Assembly: GCF_004115265.2 (NCBI RefSeq)
Contig: NW_022680356.1
Coordinates: forward strand, 1,867,001 to 1,931,000
Reading direction: 5' to 3'
DNA from: Rhinolophus ferrumequinum
Taxonomy: Eukaryota; Chordata; Mammalia; Chiroptera; Rhinolophidae
Length of the DNA: 64,000 nucleotides
Below, piece after piece: positions 1 through 12,300 of this stretch. Position 1 is the first letter of the stretch. Every line of letters begins with the position of its first letter. The notes under the pieces were generated by a model that ran no database searches, was not told where the DNA came from, and was given only the letters and a program-made list of their open reading frames with translations. A program made the translations under genes and the position numbers.

Positions 1-1270
1 GCCCCAAACAACCTGAATCTGTCTGAGCCTCTAGATTTAACTACCAATAATTATTAGGACATACAGGGGACAGGAACATGTTAATGACACTATGGAGACC
101 ATGGGGACTCAATCAGCAGTACAAAGAACTCTGCTCTTCAACAAATACAATTGCAGGAAAAAAAGGAGGGGGACTTACTGATTTCAAGAGACTCAAGACG
201 CAGTATGAATAAACTTCAACGTCTGGATGTTATTTGGATCCTGATTTGGATAAACCAGCTACGAAAAAATTCATGGACACTCAGGAAAATCTGAATATGG
301 ACTAGATACTTGATATTAGGGATTATTATGATATTGAGGTCATATTTATCTCTTTTTGAGATACATATTGAAGTATCTACAGAAGAATTCTTCTATGGGT
401 TCTTCTACAGCAAAGCTAAAATTTGGGAAAGGGAGTGGGGAAGCGTACAGACTGATCACTGTTGGAGCTGGGGTGGATATATACGGTTCTCACTAACCCA
501 TCTTTTGTAGACGTTTACACTTTCCATAATAAAAAGTAAAACAAAACCATACCTTGAGTCAAGGACCTACTTTCCATCAGGCCAATCCAAACTCGGCTGC
601 TTTTCTCAAGTACCCTCCGCACAGGCCAGTGTAGCTTGCCACCCACCCCGAAGCTCTGCCTTCTGCTTTAAGCAGTGAATCCCTGAGCACAGCCCGGGCT
701 CACTCTCCCCTTTGTCTTGGCTGAATCATGTCTCCTACCCCCAGCGCACTTACTGTTTTCCTCTATTGCAGTCTGCCTGCCTTTTTACAAGAACCAACTC
801 AAGCCTTACCTTTTTCATGAGCTTGCCACAAATATACTAAAAGAATACATAGATAACTCCAGTGTTCCCTTACCCCAGCTAAAGACATTATTTATTGGGT
901 GCCTACTAGATGCAACGCACTCACCAGGTGCTAACCGATGCCTTAGCTGTTTTCTAAATGCCATGGTTTCTAAAGACAGCAATACTGGGCCTCAGGTCAC
1001 TTTTTTTCAAATAGGAAATATATGGACAAGGTTCAAATGTCAACAGCACCATAAAGGAAAAGAGTGAGGTGTAAGTCTGCCTCCCACACTGTTCCCAGCC
1101 TGAGCCAGGCCCCTTCCTAAAGGTAACTAGCCATCGACAGCAGCCTTACTTCTTTTCTGTCTTCTGAAGCAAGGACTTTCAAACATTTTTAACTACAATA
1201 CACTGTAAATAATCCTTTCTACACTGCAACCCAGTTCACTCATAGACACACATTCATACATACTTATGTA

Positions 1271-2522
1271 TGAGGTGTGATCATAAAATACGGTGAATGT
1301 TTAAATTAAAAAAAAACTTATTACAGTAAAAGATACATTGCCATTAATCCCCCTCAAATACTCTCCCTCACTTCAAACACACTTATCCCATCATTCTTGC
1401 TTCTTTCTGAATAAGTTCTGGAAGTCCTCTTTTGTGAGTCTTTAGTTGCGCTGTCATGGTTGCATAGATGTCCTGAATCATTTTGACTTTGGGGAAGAGC
1501 CAGAAGTCACATGGTGCCAAATCCGATGAATAAGGTGGATGAGGACACACCATAATGTTTTTATTGGACAGAAATTGCCATACCAGAAGCAATGTGTGAC
1601 ATGGAAACTTTCCATTATGATTGAAAAATGTGAATGCTACTGCTGCGTGCCATCCAGCGGAAAGGCAGGCATCTTCAATACGGGGAAGCAGAGCGTCAAA
1701 CCTTAGTAACAGTGTGTGACAAGTTTCAACTTGTTCGGTGCAAGTCGGGTGTGAGCTACGGTTGAGAGAAGGTGTGTTTTAAAGTGTGCCATAAATCATC
1801 CTCCATCATGACAACGCTCCGTGTCACACATTGCTTATGCTACAGCAATTTCTGTCAAATAAAAACATTACGGTGTGTCCTCATCCATCTTATTCACTGG
1901 ATCTAGCACCATGTGACTTATGGCTCTTCCCCCAAAGTCAAAATGATTCAGGACATCAAGGCAGCCATGACAGCGCAACTAAAGACACTCACGAAAGGAC
2001 TTCCAGAACTGTTTCAGAAAGTGGCAAGAACGATGAGATAAGTGTGTTCGAAGTGAGGGGGATTATTTTTATTTTTTTTTTATTGGGGAACTGTGTGTTT
2101 TTCCAGGACCCATCAGCTCAATGTCAAGTCGTTTTTCTTTTTTTCTTTTCAATCTAGTTGTGGCGGGGCGCAGCTCAGCTCCAAGTCAAATCATTGTTTT
2201 CAATCTAGTTGTGGAGCGGGCAGCTCAATGGCCCATGTGGGAATCGAACCGGCAACCCTGATGTTATGAGCACCATGCTCCAATCACTGAGCAAACTGGC
2301 TGCTCACCAGCAGCTCAGCTCCAAGCTCAAGTCATTGCTTCTCACTGGTCCATGTGGGACTCAAACCGGCAACCTTGTTGTTAAGAGCTCGCCCTCTAAC
2401 CAACGGAGCCATCTGGCCGCCCAGAGGGGGATTATTTTGAGGGGGATTAGTGCCAATGTATCCTTTACTATAATAAATTCTTTTTTATTTAAACATTCAC
2501 CATATTGTTTGATCACACCCCG
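1271..2522 (+). mobile_element. Tc1/mariner fold-back element, copy 1, broken
   Basis: TA dinucleotides flank the element at 1269-1270 and 2523-2524. Terminal inverted repeats read GAGGTGTGATCATAAAATAC on the left and its near complement on the right. The right part encodes the C-terminal half of a mariner transposase in the plus direction (1831 onward, CPHPSYSLDLAPCD). The left arm, about 1271-1605, is an inverted copy of the same 3' end and encodes the same stretch on the minus strand (VCPHPPYSSDLAPCDFWLFP, 1383-1592). About 200 bases of unique transposase-like sequence separate the arms. No intact transposase is present. A SINE interrupts the right arm at 2070-2424. Confidence 0.8.
2070..2424 (-). 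mobile_element. Rhin-1-like tRNA-derived SINE in mariner copy 1
   Basis: The element is in reverse orientation, with a T-rich tail complement at the left and tRNA-like heads with box B (GGTTCGATTCC on the minus strand) at the right. A 14-base direct repeat, AGGGGGATTATTTT, lies at 2056-2069 and 2425-2438, so both borders are exact and target-primed insertion is clear. It is more diverged than the other SINE copies in the window. It lies inside the mariner at 1271-2522, which is therefore older. Confidence 0.85.
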
Positions 2523-3162
2523 TAACCAAACAAAAGTCTCATGAAATACTCAGACAGTTTCTATTCTGTTCTACTTACTCTTGTCATTTTTTAAAAAAGC
2601 TGGTTATAATGCACTAAATTTATTTTGTCTTCTATTAATGGGTAGCAGTCCATGGTTTGAAAAATACTGCTCTAAAAATAGTACAGAAGTAAACACACAG
2701 ATCTCCTAAAAAGAGAGTCCAACGCCACACTGAGGTGAGCCACCATTTCTCTGTCACAGTTAAAGTCCCACTTCAGATGGTATAAATAAAACAACAAAAG
2801 CATATTAAAGAACATAGTTCAAATAGCTCTAAAACAAAAGTGATGGGACAAAAGAATGCCATTATAAAGTGAAACAGAACTAAAAATAGCAACCACTGGA
2901 ACCTGTAAGTACACTCAATGAAGATTTGGCTAAGAAAGCAGAAACAAAAAGAAAGGTCAAAGAATTTTAAAGAAGACAGAGAACATTAGTCTAAGCCTCT
3001 CATCTTACAGACAAGGAGAGAGAAGGGACATTTTGACGGAGAAAGTACCCGCTCTAGTTCTGAAAGAATACTGCTACACAGAGGAACAGGGGCTACACCT
3101 TAACGGTCTCAGATAACGGACTTTGTCATGGGGGACCGTCCAGGTGTGCCAGCCCATAGCAG

Positions 3163-3292
3163 GGTTCCCAAAGTTTCCAGACCAACGGCAGCAGCCTTAC
3201 TTGGGAACTTCTTAAAAATGCAAATTCCCGAGGCACAGCCCAGCCCGGTACCTTAACCAGCTCCAGTGGATTCTGAGAACCACTGCCTGATA
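3163..3292. mobile_element. Short nonautonomous hAT-Charlie relic (MER20/MER5-like)
   Basis: It begins GGGTTCCCAAAGTTTCC and ends GGATTCTGAGAACCACTGCC, the diverged inverted ends typical of short Charlie derivatives. The inside includes AACTTCTTAAAAATGCAAAT, typical of that group. The subfamily is uncertain. It lies in the STARD7 intron below exon 6. Confidence 0.5.
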
Positions 3293-3384
3293 GCAACCCA
3301 TGCCCTCCCCAGTTCAGATCAAAGACAATCCTTGAGAAATCCCAAAGCCTCTACACCTCACCTCTTACATCATGGAAAACTCAC

Positions 3385-6300
3385 CTCATCAAATGACTTG
3401 TGGGGACGGATGACCATCTGGGATTCATATGATCTGACCCTTACAAACTCTGGAGACTCTGGCACGCTAGGGTGCTCCACAGCGCTGGTAAGGAGAAAAG
3501 CGAAGGAAACTCTGAGTACCGTCAACATACAAAACAGCACAGGAGCTCAGGTTAGGGAAATCTCAAAAACTGGCTCTCATCTTTAAAATACAACAGAGGA
3601 TCACTGAGATGAATGAATACAAACTAAGTACTAAAAACAAAGGCCTTCCCTGGTGATGCCCAGCTCACTAGGCTTTGTGTTGAAGACAGACAGCACTTCT
3701 TTTAATTATCAGCATTAAGAAACTGAAGAAATGGTTTCATGAAAAGCTTATATCCCTCCAATCTCATGTTCTAGCTGGGATGGATGGGGCCTGGGCTTCA
3801 CTCCTCAGGGCCCTGAGAACATGCAAAGCCACCACATATGAAGTGTGATAAAAAAAATACGGTGAATGTTTAAATATTTATTGTAGTAATAGACACATTG
3901 TCATTAATACTCCTCAAAATACTCCCCCTTGCTTCGAACACACTTATCCCCTCGTTCTTGCCACTTTCTTAAGCAGTTCTGGAAGTCCTCTTTTGTGAGT
4001 GTCTTTCCTTCATCCTCCATCATGACAATGGTCCATGTCACACATCGCTTCTGGTACAGCAATTTCTGTCAAATAAAAATATTATGGTGTATCCTCATCT
4101 ACTTTATTCACCGGATCTGGCACCGTGAGACTTCTAGCTCTTCCCCAAAGTCAAAATGACCCTGAAAGGAAAACGTTTTAAATCGATTCAGGACATCAAG
4201 ACAGCTACGGCAGCGCAACTAAAGACACTCACAAAGGAGGACTTCCAGAGCTGCTTCAGAAAGTGGCAAGATGATGGGATAAGTGTATTTGAAGCAAGGG
4301 GGAGTACTTTGAGGGGGATTAATGGCAATGTGCTTTCTACTGTAATACATTTTATTTAATTTAAACATCCACCGTATTTTGTGATCACACCTCATGTATG
4401 CATGAAGGACACAGCTAATGAAACTCAGCAAGGTAACCACACATACCGTGACACCAACACCATCACGTTGTTTTCCTGGTCCACGCTGTACCGCCGAACA
4501 TAAACATAATCCCGTGAGTACATGGGATACTAAGGAAAGAAAAGGCAGGGTTATTGTTCGGCCTCACATGGACGTGATGGAAGTAAAACCGCAGCAAAAA
4601 CACTCACAGGAAAGTGGGTTACCCAGTGAAGAACCTCGGAACCACTGACCATGTCCCTCTCAATCACTTCCAGTTTGATCACCAAGGCATCCCACTTTTT
4701 CCTGTACTCTGTATCCAGCTGTGGGAACAGGAAAGACCATGAGGACCCAAGAGATTCAAACAAAAATGCAGAAGCCTTCTCCAGATGCTCAGGCCTCCAA
4801 GCCAAGGACTTATTCTGAAACAGTATTGAACCTAAAAGATACTGCCCAAATGTGAAAGACACGGCTGTGTTTACTATGGATGTGTTTACACAGATGAGTC
4901 CCTCCTTGTAGACGAATACCATTACCCTGAAGCTGAACCTTAACAAGACAAACCGATGAAAAATGTAAGAAAAAATTTACTTAATAGGTATGTCTGGAGA
5001 AAATAAAATAGATACACATGTGTACAGAAACAATTCTAAAAACTTTCAAACAGACAAAAGCCCAAAAGTATGAGCAGACACCTTACACAGAGAAATGCGA
5101 GTATATTATAAATTATAATTTATATTATAAATTTATTATAAATATATATTTTATATTGTAAACTTATTATATTATAAATTTCTAATATAACTAGTAACTA
5201 AGGAATTTCAAAATAAGGCACATCCTACACACCCAAATCAACAAAAATTCAATCAAAATTGACAAAATTCAAGACTTCGGGGAAAGCATGCACTTGCATA
5301 TTATAAGTGGGTATTATAATCAACTCGTTACTCAAAGTTCAGCAAAACGAACAAAAAATCCAGGAAGGAAAACAGTTTTTTGGTATAACTCTGCATGGGC
5401 CCACCTCTCCTATCCATACGTTTGCCCCCATGGAAGAGAGCAGTCTTTGTGAACAGACACACTTCATCTTTATTAAGAAAATACTTTCACTGAGGAAATG
5501 TTCCAGATTACTAAATCCTGACTGGATCTGTACTAACAGGGAAAATGCTATAAGGGACATTACTGGGTCAATATATAAAATTGGAATACAAACAGACTAC
5601 ACAAGTGTGGCATCAATGTTAAATTTACTGACTTTGAATAGGGTACCATGGTTAGCTAAGAGAATACATCTAGAACTTAGGATAAAGGGCCAGGTATGTA
5701 CCTTACCCTCCAATTGTTTAGGGGAAGAAAAATGGTCAAGCCTTATAAAACATTAAAAGTATTCAAACCCGAGCTTCCATCTGCTCTTTCAACAGCCCTG
5801 TGAGATGAGGACTGGTCTCATTCTCACTGGGCAAAGAAATTATAAATCAAATGTTTACCCAAATGCTACCCTACGTGAGATGAGGGGTATAGAGATGGAT
5901 GGATGTACTGAAGCCAATGTCTTCTGAGTCAGAGAAATTATTTACATGGACTGTGGGAAGTTGATTTCCAGGCTTAGAGACTCCAAATGTGGGAAGAAAA
6001 ATGTACTCACCTGAACATTGAAGAACTGCCGGGGTGTCACATCTGTGTAGGTTCCAAAGACTAGAATGACAAGAAAGAGTAAGGGGTGTTTGCCACACTC
6101 TCATCACTCACCGTATTCCTATCTCTTTACTGCACTTCGATTCTAGTGCTGACAGCTCTTAAAGGCAGACTCAGAAACTAGAAGTCACCCTGGGCAGCAA
6201 GTAGGACAAAGACAAGCTACAGCAAAGCACAGCAAAGACACCGAGACTCATGCGGTCTGGGAGAGGGAACACAGTCCACAGTAAACCATGGCACTTGCCT

Positions 6301-9300
6301 GAGAACAACCAGAACGGAACAGTTAGAGCACAAAGCACCCGGGAAACCCTGGACACACTGACAGGCAGCCATGCTGGGCTCACCTCGGTACTGGTACAGG
6401 GGGGTGCCCGTGATAGGGCGCCGCCACAGCTTGAAGTGCTTCTTCTCCATCACCATCTCCCACGGCTGCGCTTTGGCCCCGGAATCCTCACTCCCTTCTG
6501 TTTGGGGTTTTGGTTCTGGAGGGTGGCGGTCAACTCCAGAGCTCTGGAACATAGTGGACATTTCCTCCAACCGTCTCATCTCATCGATGGATCTGGGAAG
6601 GAGGAAAACAGGCATGGAGGAAGTGAATGGAGTTATCCCTGGGACATGAAATGTCCACAAAGAGACTTGTGTAAGAATGGCGTGGGTTTAAAACAGTATT
6701 AAGTGGAGTAAATAAAAACGTGAGTTCCCGAGTGTGAGTCCCATTCCAACATCCATTTAGTAGAGTATTAAATTACTTAACCAGTCCCTATTTCTTCATC
6801 TGTAAAACGGGAGATAACAGTAGTAACCACCTCAAAGGTTAACTGTGAAAATTAAATACATTTATATGTAAAGTGCGTAATACCTGGTGTATAATTAGCC
6901 CTCGAATGTTAACTATTGAGGTTTATGACTATGAAAGGTCACTTGATACTTTTTGCCCATTTTTTATTGGATTCTTTATCTTTCTATTACATTATAAGTA
7001 TATAGATTTCCTCCTCTCTTTTAAAGAGATATAATTCATATACCGTAAGAATCATCCTTTCACAGCACACAGTTCAGTGCTTTTGAGAACAGTCGTAAGG
7101 TTGTGCAGCCATCACTGCTAATTCCAGAACATGTTTGTCATCTCCAAAAGAAACTTGTACCCATCAGCCGTCACTCCCCATTCCTGCCTCCTCTCAGCTC
7201 CCGGCAACCACTTATTTACTGTCTATGGACTTGCCTACTCTGGACATTTCACATAAATGGAATGATACAATATACGGTCTCGTGCCTGGCTTTTTTCACT
7301 TACTACGTTTTCAAGGTTCATACATTTTTATGGTTGAATAATATTCCACTGTGTGGCTAGACCACATTTTGTGTATCCATTCCTCAGATGATGGACACTA
7401 AGGTTGTTCCCACTTTCTGGCTGTTATGAATAATACTGCTATGAACATCTGTACATGATTTTGTGTAGACATAGGATTTTGGTTCTCTTGGGTAGATTCC
7501 TAGGAGTGAATTTGCTGGGTCATAGTAACTCTATGTTTAACTTTTTGAGGAAATGCCAAATTATTTTCCAAAGCAGCTGCACCATTTTATATTCACACCA
7601 ACAATGTATGAGGGTTCCAACTGCTTCACATTCTTGCCAACACTTGTTACTGTCCATCTTTTTGATTCTAGCAATCCTAGTGAGAGACAAGTGCATCTCA
7701 TGTGGTCTTCAATTTGCATTTCCCTGACGACTAATGATGGGGAGCGTTATTATCATGTGCTTCCTGGCCATGTGTGTATCTACTGTCCTGCCCCCACGGC
7801 CCGTGGCAACCACAAACCTGTCTCTAGGTGCCTTTTACTTCTTTGTTCTAATTTCCCTGGTGAGAACATGCACTACAACATTAAACAGATGTGCTGACAG
7901 CAGACATCTTTGTCTTGTTCCTGGTCTTAGGGAGAAAGCTTTCAGTCTCTCACCATTAACTATGCTGTTCACTGTGTTTTTTTCATAGATGCCCTTTATC
8001 AGCTCGAGGAAGTTCCCTTTATTCCAAGTCTGTTGAATTTTTTTTAAACATGAAAGGATTTTGTCAAATGCTTTTTCTGCATCTACTGAGATGAGATGAT
8101 CATGTGGTATTTGTCCTTTATTCTTTAATGTGGTGTATTAATTTTTATATGATGAACTAACCTTGCTTTTCTGGGATAAATCCCAGTTCATGGTATATAA
8201 TCTTTTTTATATGTTGCTGAATTCACTTTGTTAGTATTTTGTCCAGGTCTCCATGAAGCTTTAAAACACTCAAAATAATACGATGTGTCATACTATGTGT
8301 CGTTATACATCAGTTAGGTGTGTGTGTGGGTGTGTGTGCGCGTGTGTGCACGTGTGTGTCTATACAGACATAGATGGGGAAAAAAAAACAAATTGGAATA
8401 ATCTGGGGGAGAGAGATTTCAACTGGAAAAGGGTCCAGAGGAGGTTTTTATTTATTTATAATATTTTATAGCTATAAAATAGAGGATGCCAAAAAAATGT
8501 TTACACATTTTAAGAAAGGAAAGAACTATTAATATATGCCAATAACAAAAGATGAATACAAGTCACATTTGACTTCTGCAATTATAAGAGGTACTCAGAG
8601 TGGTGACCAGCAGCGTCCAGACACCTCTGATTACGGCGAACGATTGCTTAAGCAACGTTGACCAAAGCGTTAACATCTCTTAAAATGTACGTACATTTCT
8701 TTGGAACCGCGGTATTATACGTAACATTCATGTTATTCTTTAAACTTTTATATATCTGAAACATTTTGTAATAATTTTTAAAACATGGCTTGTACTTGCC
8801 CCTTAACCTTTAAATAGCAGATAAGGAAGAAAGACTGCTGTCTATGTCATATACAACTCTTCTGTGACTCAAGACTGAAGAAAACACCAACTACTGATAC
8901 TGCCTGAAATGCCCTTTCTCTCCTCTTCAACCTTCAAAAACCACAAGGTTCAAGGTTCACTTCTAGGCAGAGTTAACCATATACATTTATTTTTATCCCT
9001 CTAAAGAAACATATCACATTATAATTAATCTATCTTTATATCTGCCTCCCTTACTAAACTAGAATTCCCTAATGGCTCAGAATCAGTCTTTTCCATATTT
9101 GTATTCCCAGCTCCTACCAAGTGCCTGGTAATCACTAGATACTCAATAAATGTTTACTGAATAAATTGAGTAGATAAATTAATATGGAAGTAAGCCTCAG
9201 TAATTCCAATTCTTAAAGAGTACATTAATACATTGCTTTAAAAGCCAAAAATCCAAAGTTATACTAGTAACCCAAGATTAAAAGTTTAGAGCCATACAAA

Positions 9301-12300
9301 GTGATGGTGTGTGTAGCTCTGTGTCTTCGTCCAGGCTCTGCCAACTAACTAGCTGTGTGGATCTTATGCCCATCATTTTACCTGTACAGCCCTCCCTGTT
9401 TCCAACTGTAAAATGAGGACATTATTTCTTGAAGGTTCCTATTAACTCTAAAATTCCAATTCTCTGAATTTTAAACTTTGGACTTAGATGAAAATATTTA
9501 CCTGGGGGGACATTTGTTGTTCTGACCGCCTGACAAGGGACGTAACTCCCTTCTCAGAGCATAGCTCCTCATTTAAGTGAGGTTAATTAACTTCTGATCC
9601 AGGCTTTGAATCCTAAGGAAATAGCACCAGCACACGATCTTTTGGAGATTATTCTCAGTGACCGTGAAGGAGTTGAGAGGATGGCAGTGCAAAGGACCTA
9701 GGGGAAAGAGGCCAGCAGCAGCGCCCTAAGATGGTTACTCCTGTACCTGGTCTTGGCCAAACTGTACTCTGGCCTTCTTGGTCATTGCTCTGAGTGGCCT
9801 AACAGCTTTATGATCAATTCCTCTTGGGCTTAAGTTAACTCATATCAGTTTGTTTGCAACTAAAAACCCTAGCCAGTACAATTTATACTGATGATAAAAA
9901 AGGTTTAACCATGTTTTTCAAGTTTTAATTTGAATTAAAAGTTGCAAAATAGGATTGACTGCTACCACTGCAAACACATCCAGAAATAGGGAAGGAACTT
10001 TAGAGTAGGCAATACAATCTTGCAGAGGAGAAAGCAAAGCAAAACCACAGCTATTATAGATTTGCTCAGAGAACAAGTCAGGCATCACATGGCACCCATT
10101 ATGGTACTTTACATTGTTAGTAAAACATCCTTTAATTAAAAATAAGCACCACTCTCAAATGTCATTCTTATCACATAACGAAGAGGGGCAGGAACGTCTT
10201 ATTAAAAACACATCAGAGGCTCATTAAATTACATAGTAATAAGGTTTCAAAAAAAAAGTATATGACTGTAATCAGTATGTTTAATGGCCTTCTAAGATTC
10301 AAGGTGGTACAGAGCTTCTGACCCATTGCTTAATCAGCCTCTCCTGTGAAATTAAAGGGCAGTATATGGCCTTGATTAAAATTATGAGACTAAGTTCCTA
10401 GAGTGGGCAAGAAATGTCTTGTAAAGAAATGACATTCATTCGTTGAATAGCACAATATGAATGCTGGAGCAAGACTGCATCATGGAAATGTAAATGATTG
10501 TTATGTCCCCAGGTTCAAAACTCTCTGAAGGGTCTCAACTGCTGCATGCTGATATGACAGACATAATTTGCACCCAGGTGCACAGTCACTCACTATCGTG
10601 TACATGGAGGAAGGAGAAACCTCTCACCATATATCTCTGTAGCCTGCTGTGCCAAAACTTGTTTGGGTCGGATGGATGTCTAAACCTTGTTATCTAAGTA
10701 AGAGACTTAAACAAGTAATAAGGAGAGAGGAAAGAAGGACAAAAGAGATTATTCCCCAAATAGTAACAGAACCAAAAGATTAGTAGAGGATCAAGGAAAG
10801 ACAGTCAATGCTTCCCTCTCTGCAAAACTGAAGTCATTTCTATATTTGAAAAAGGCTGGACCGAGCGCTCTGCAAATTGAAGGCACAAAACCTGAAACCA
10901 GTACGTATAGCCACGCCTGGCTCATCTAAGGGTCCTGCCCTCAGTGTAGAGCTTGATAAACACCTTGAAAATGATTCAAATAAAGCATTCCCTGTAACTA
11001 GCAATTACAGTTAAGACAACCGACTCATTTCACATAATCCCCTCCTCAAACTCCAAATCAATGTCAAAGGTATAGACTTTCAAGTACAACTGTTATGGGA
11101 CACACCTAGAAATAAAAAACGTCAACTATAGCTCATTGCAATTCTGGGCCAACTAGTTAATGGTAAAATAGTGAAGACAGTCTCAAAAAATTCAAGTCAG
11201 CTTTTATGGAGTTCTGATGATCTAAGAAGTACATATCGGTAAAATAGCTTCAAGTGACAGTGGTTTAAAAAAAGTTCCTTTAAGCCAAAAGGACTTTTTA
11301 TTGATAATTTATCTAGTTAACAGCATACTGAAAGGTTAATAGTATTCCGAATGCCCTGAAACACAGAAATAGGAAAATGTGCAATGAAACTTTACTGGCA
11401 CTTATTTATTCAAATTTCTAGAGCAATGAACTGTAACGTAAGAAAAAAAAAAAAGAGGGGGGTTAATGGAACATTTTCCGCTAGCCTTTCGTATTTCTTA
11501 ACTTCCTTCCTCTTTTTGTTCCTGTAATTTCTTTTAATGTTCCAAAGCCATCAAAAAATTACTGTTGTATCTTTTCATAAGATTTGCCCTGGGCTCACAG
11601 AATGCCAGCTGGCACCAAAATAGTGATCGAAAGTTATTTTGTTTTACTGTTTAATTGAAACCAATTGGGTAAGAATACTAGACAAAGCATTAAAAGACCT
11701 GATTTGTACACTGGCCCCATTCTTCTCTCAAATTTTCTTCTTGGTACTAGATTCATGAGATCCTATTTAATAAGATGTTAAGCACAGATAACAGAAAGCA
11801 AAGTTATTCTTTTTCATTCTGAAAAGAAACAAGTAACAAGAAAAAACACATGCCACTTTAAAGCATACATCCAAAAAGATATCCTACACACTCCATCACT
11901 GTTTAACCAAGACAGCAACAGCAGAATTCGTTTGTACCAGAACAAGTCGGTACAGAAACAGAACAGAAAAACCAAAGGCTGTGGTTTAGGAGCCAGGGAC
12001 AATTATGCTCTTCTTCCATTAACAATGAAAGAAATGCACTTGTTCCTGGCACATCCAACTGTCCCATTATGAAAGCTACCCCAAATCATCTCACTGGAAC
12101 AAACAAAATCTAAGATGTTCTAAGCTAGCTATGACAACCTCAGCAGTGCCTCCATTAAAGCAAATAGAATACTTAAACACCAAGCAAAAAAAATTAACCT
12201 GGACCCAGAATATTTTATTCTATAAAATATAAACATGACAAACTATCAGAACATTACAGAACTACTACTGTACAACCAAGATATAGTTGAAGAGCATATT

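Larger units (their letters stand above)
1168..2672. mobile_element. Nonautonomous hAT-Charlie-type element, split by a mariner
   Basis: The left part (about 1168-1268, with ACTTTCAAACATTTTTAAC) and right part (about 2525-2672, ending in GTTTGAAAAATACTGCTC) look like the two halves of a short hAT-Charlie element with its usual CAGTGGTTCTCAAAC-type inverted ends. The whole fold-back mariner at 1271-2522 sits between the halves. Without the insertion the element would be about 250 bases, normal for a nonautonomous Charlie derivative. I cannot name the exact subfamily. Confidence 0.55.

Noticed and set aside
1-3384. Possible last exons of STARD7
   Set aside because: I searched the minus strand for the expected continuation (NGFDYLLTYSDN and following residues) and did not find it. 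The exons must lie left of the window.
5103-5182. AT-rich block as a possible origin or matrix attachment site
   Set aside because: Base composition alone does not support a functional call.
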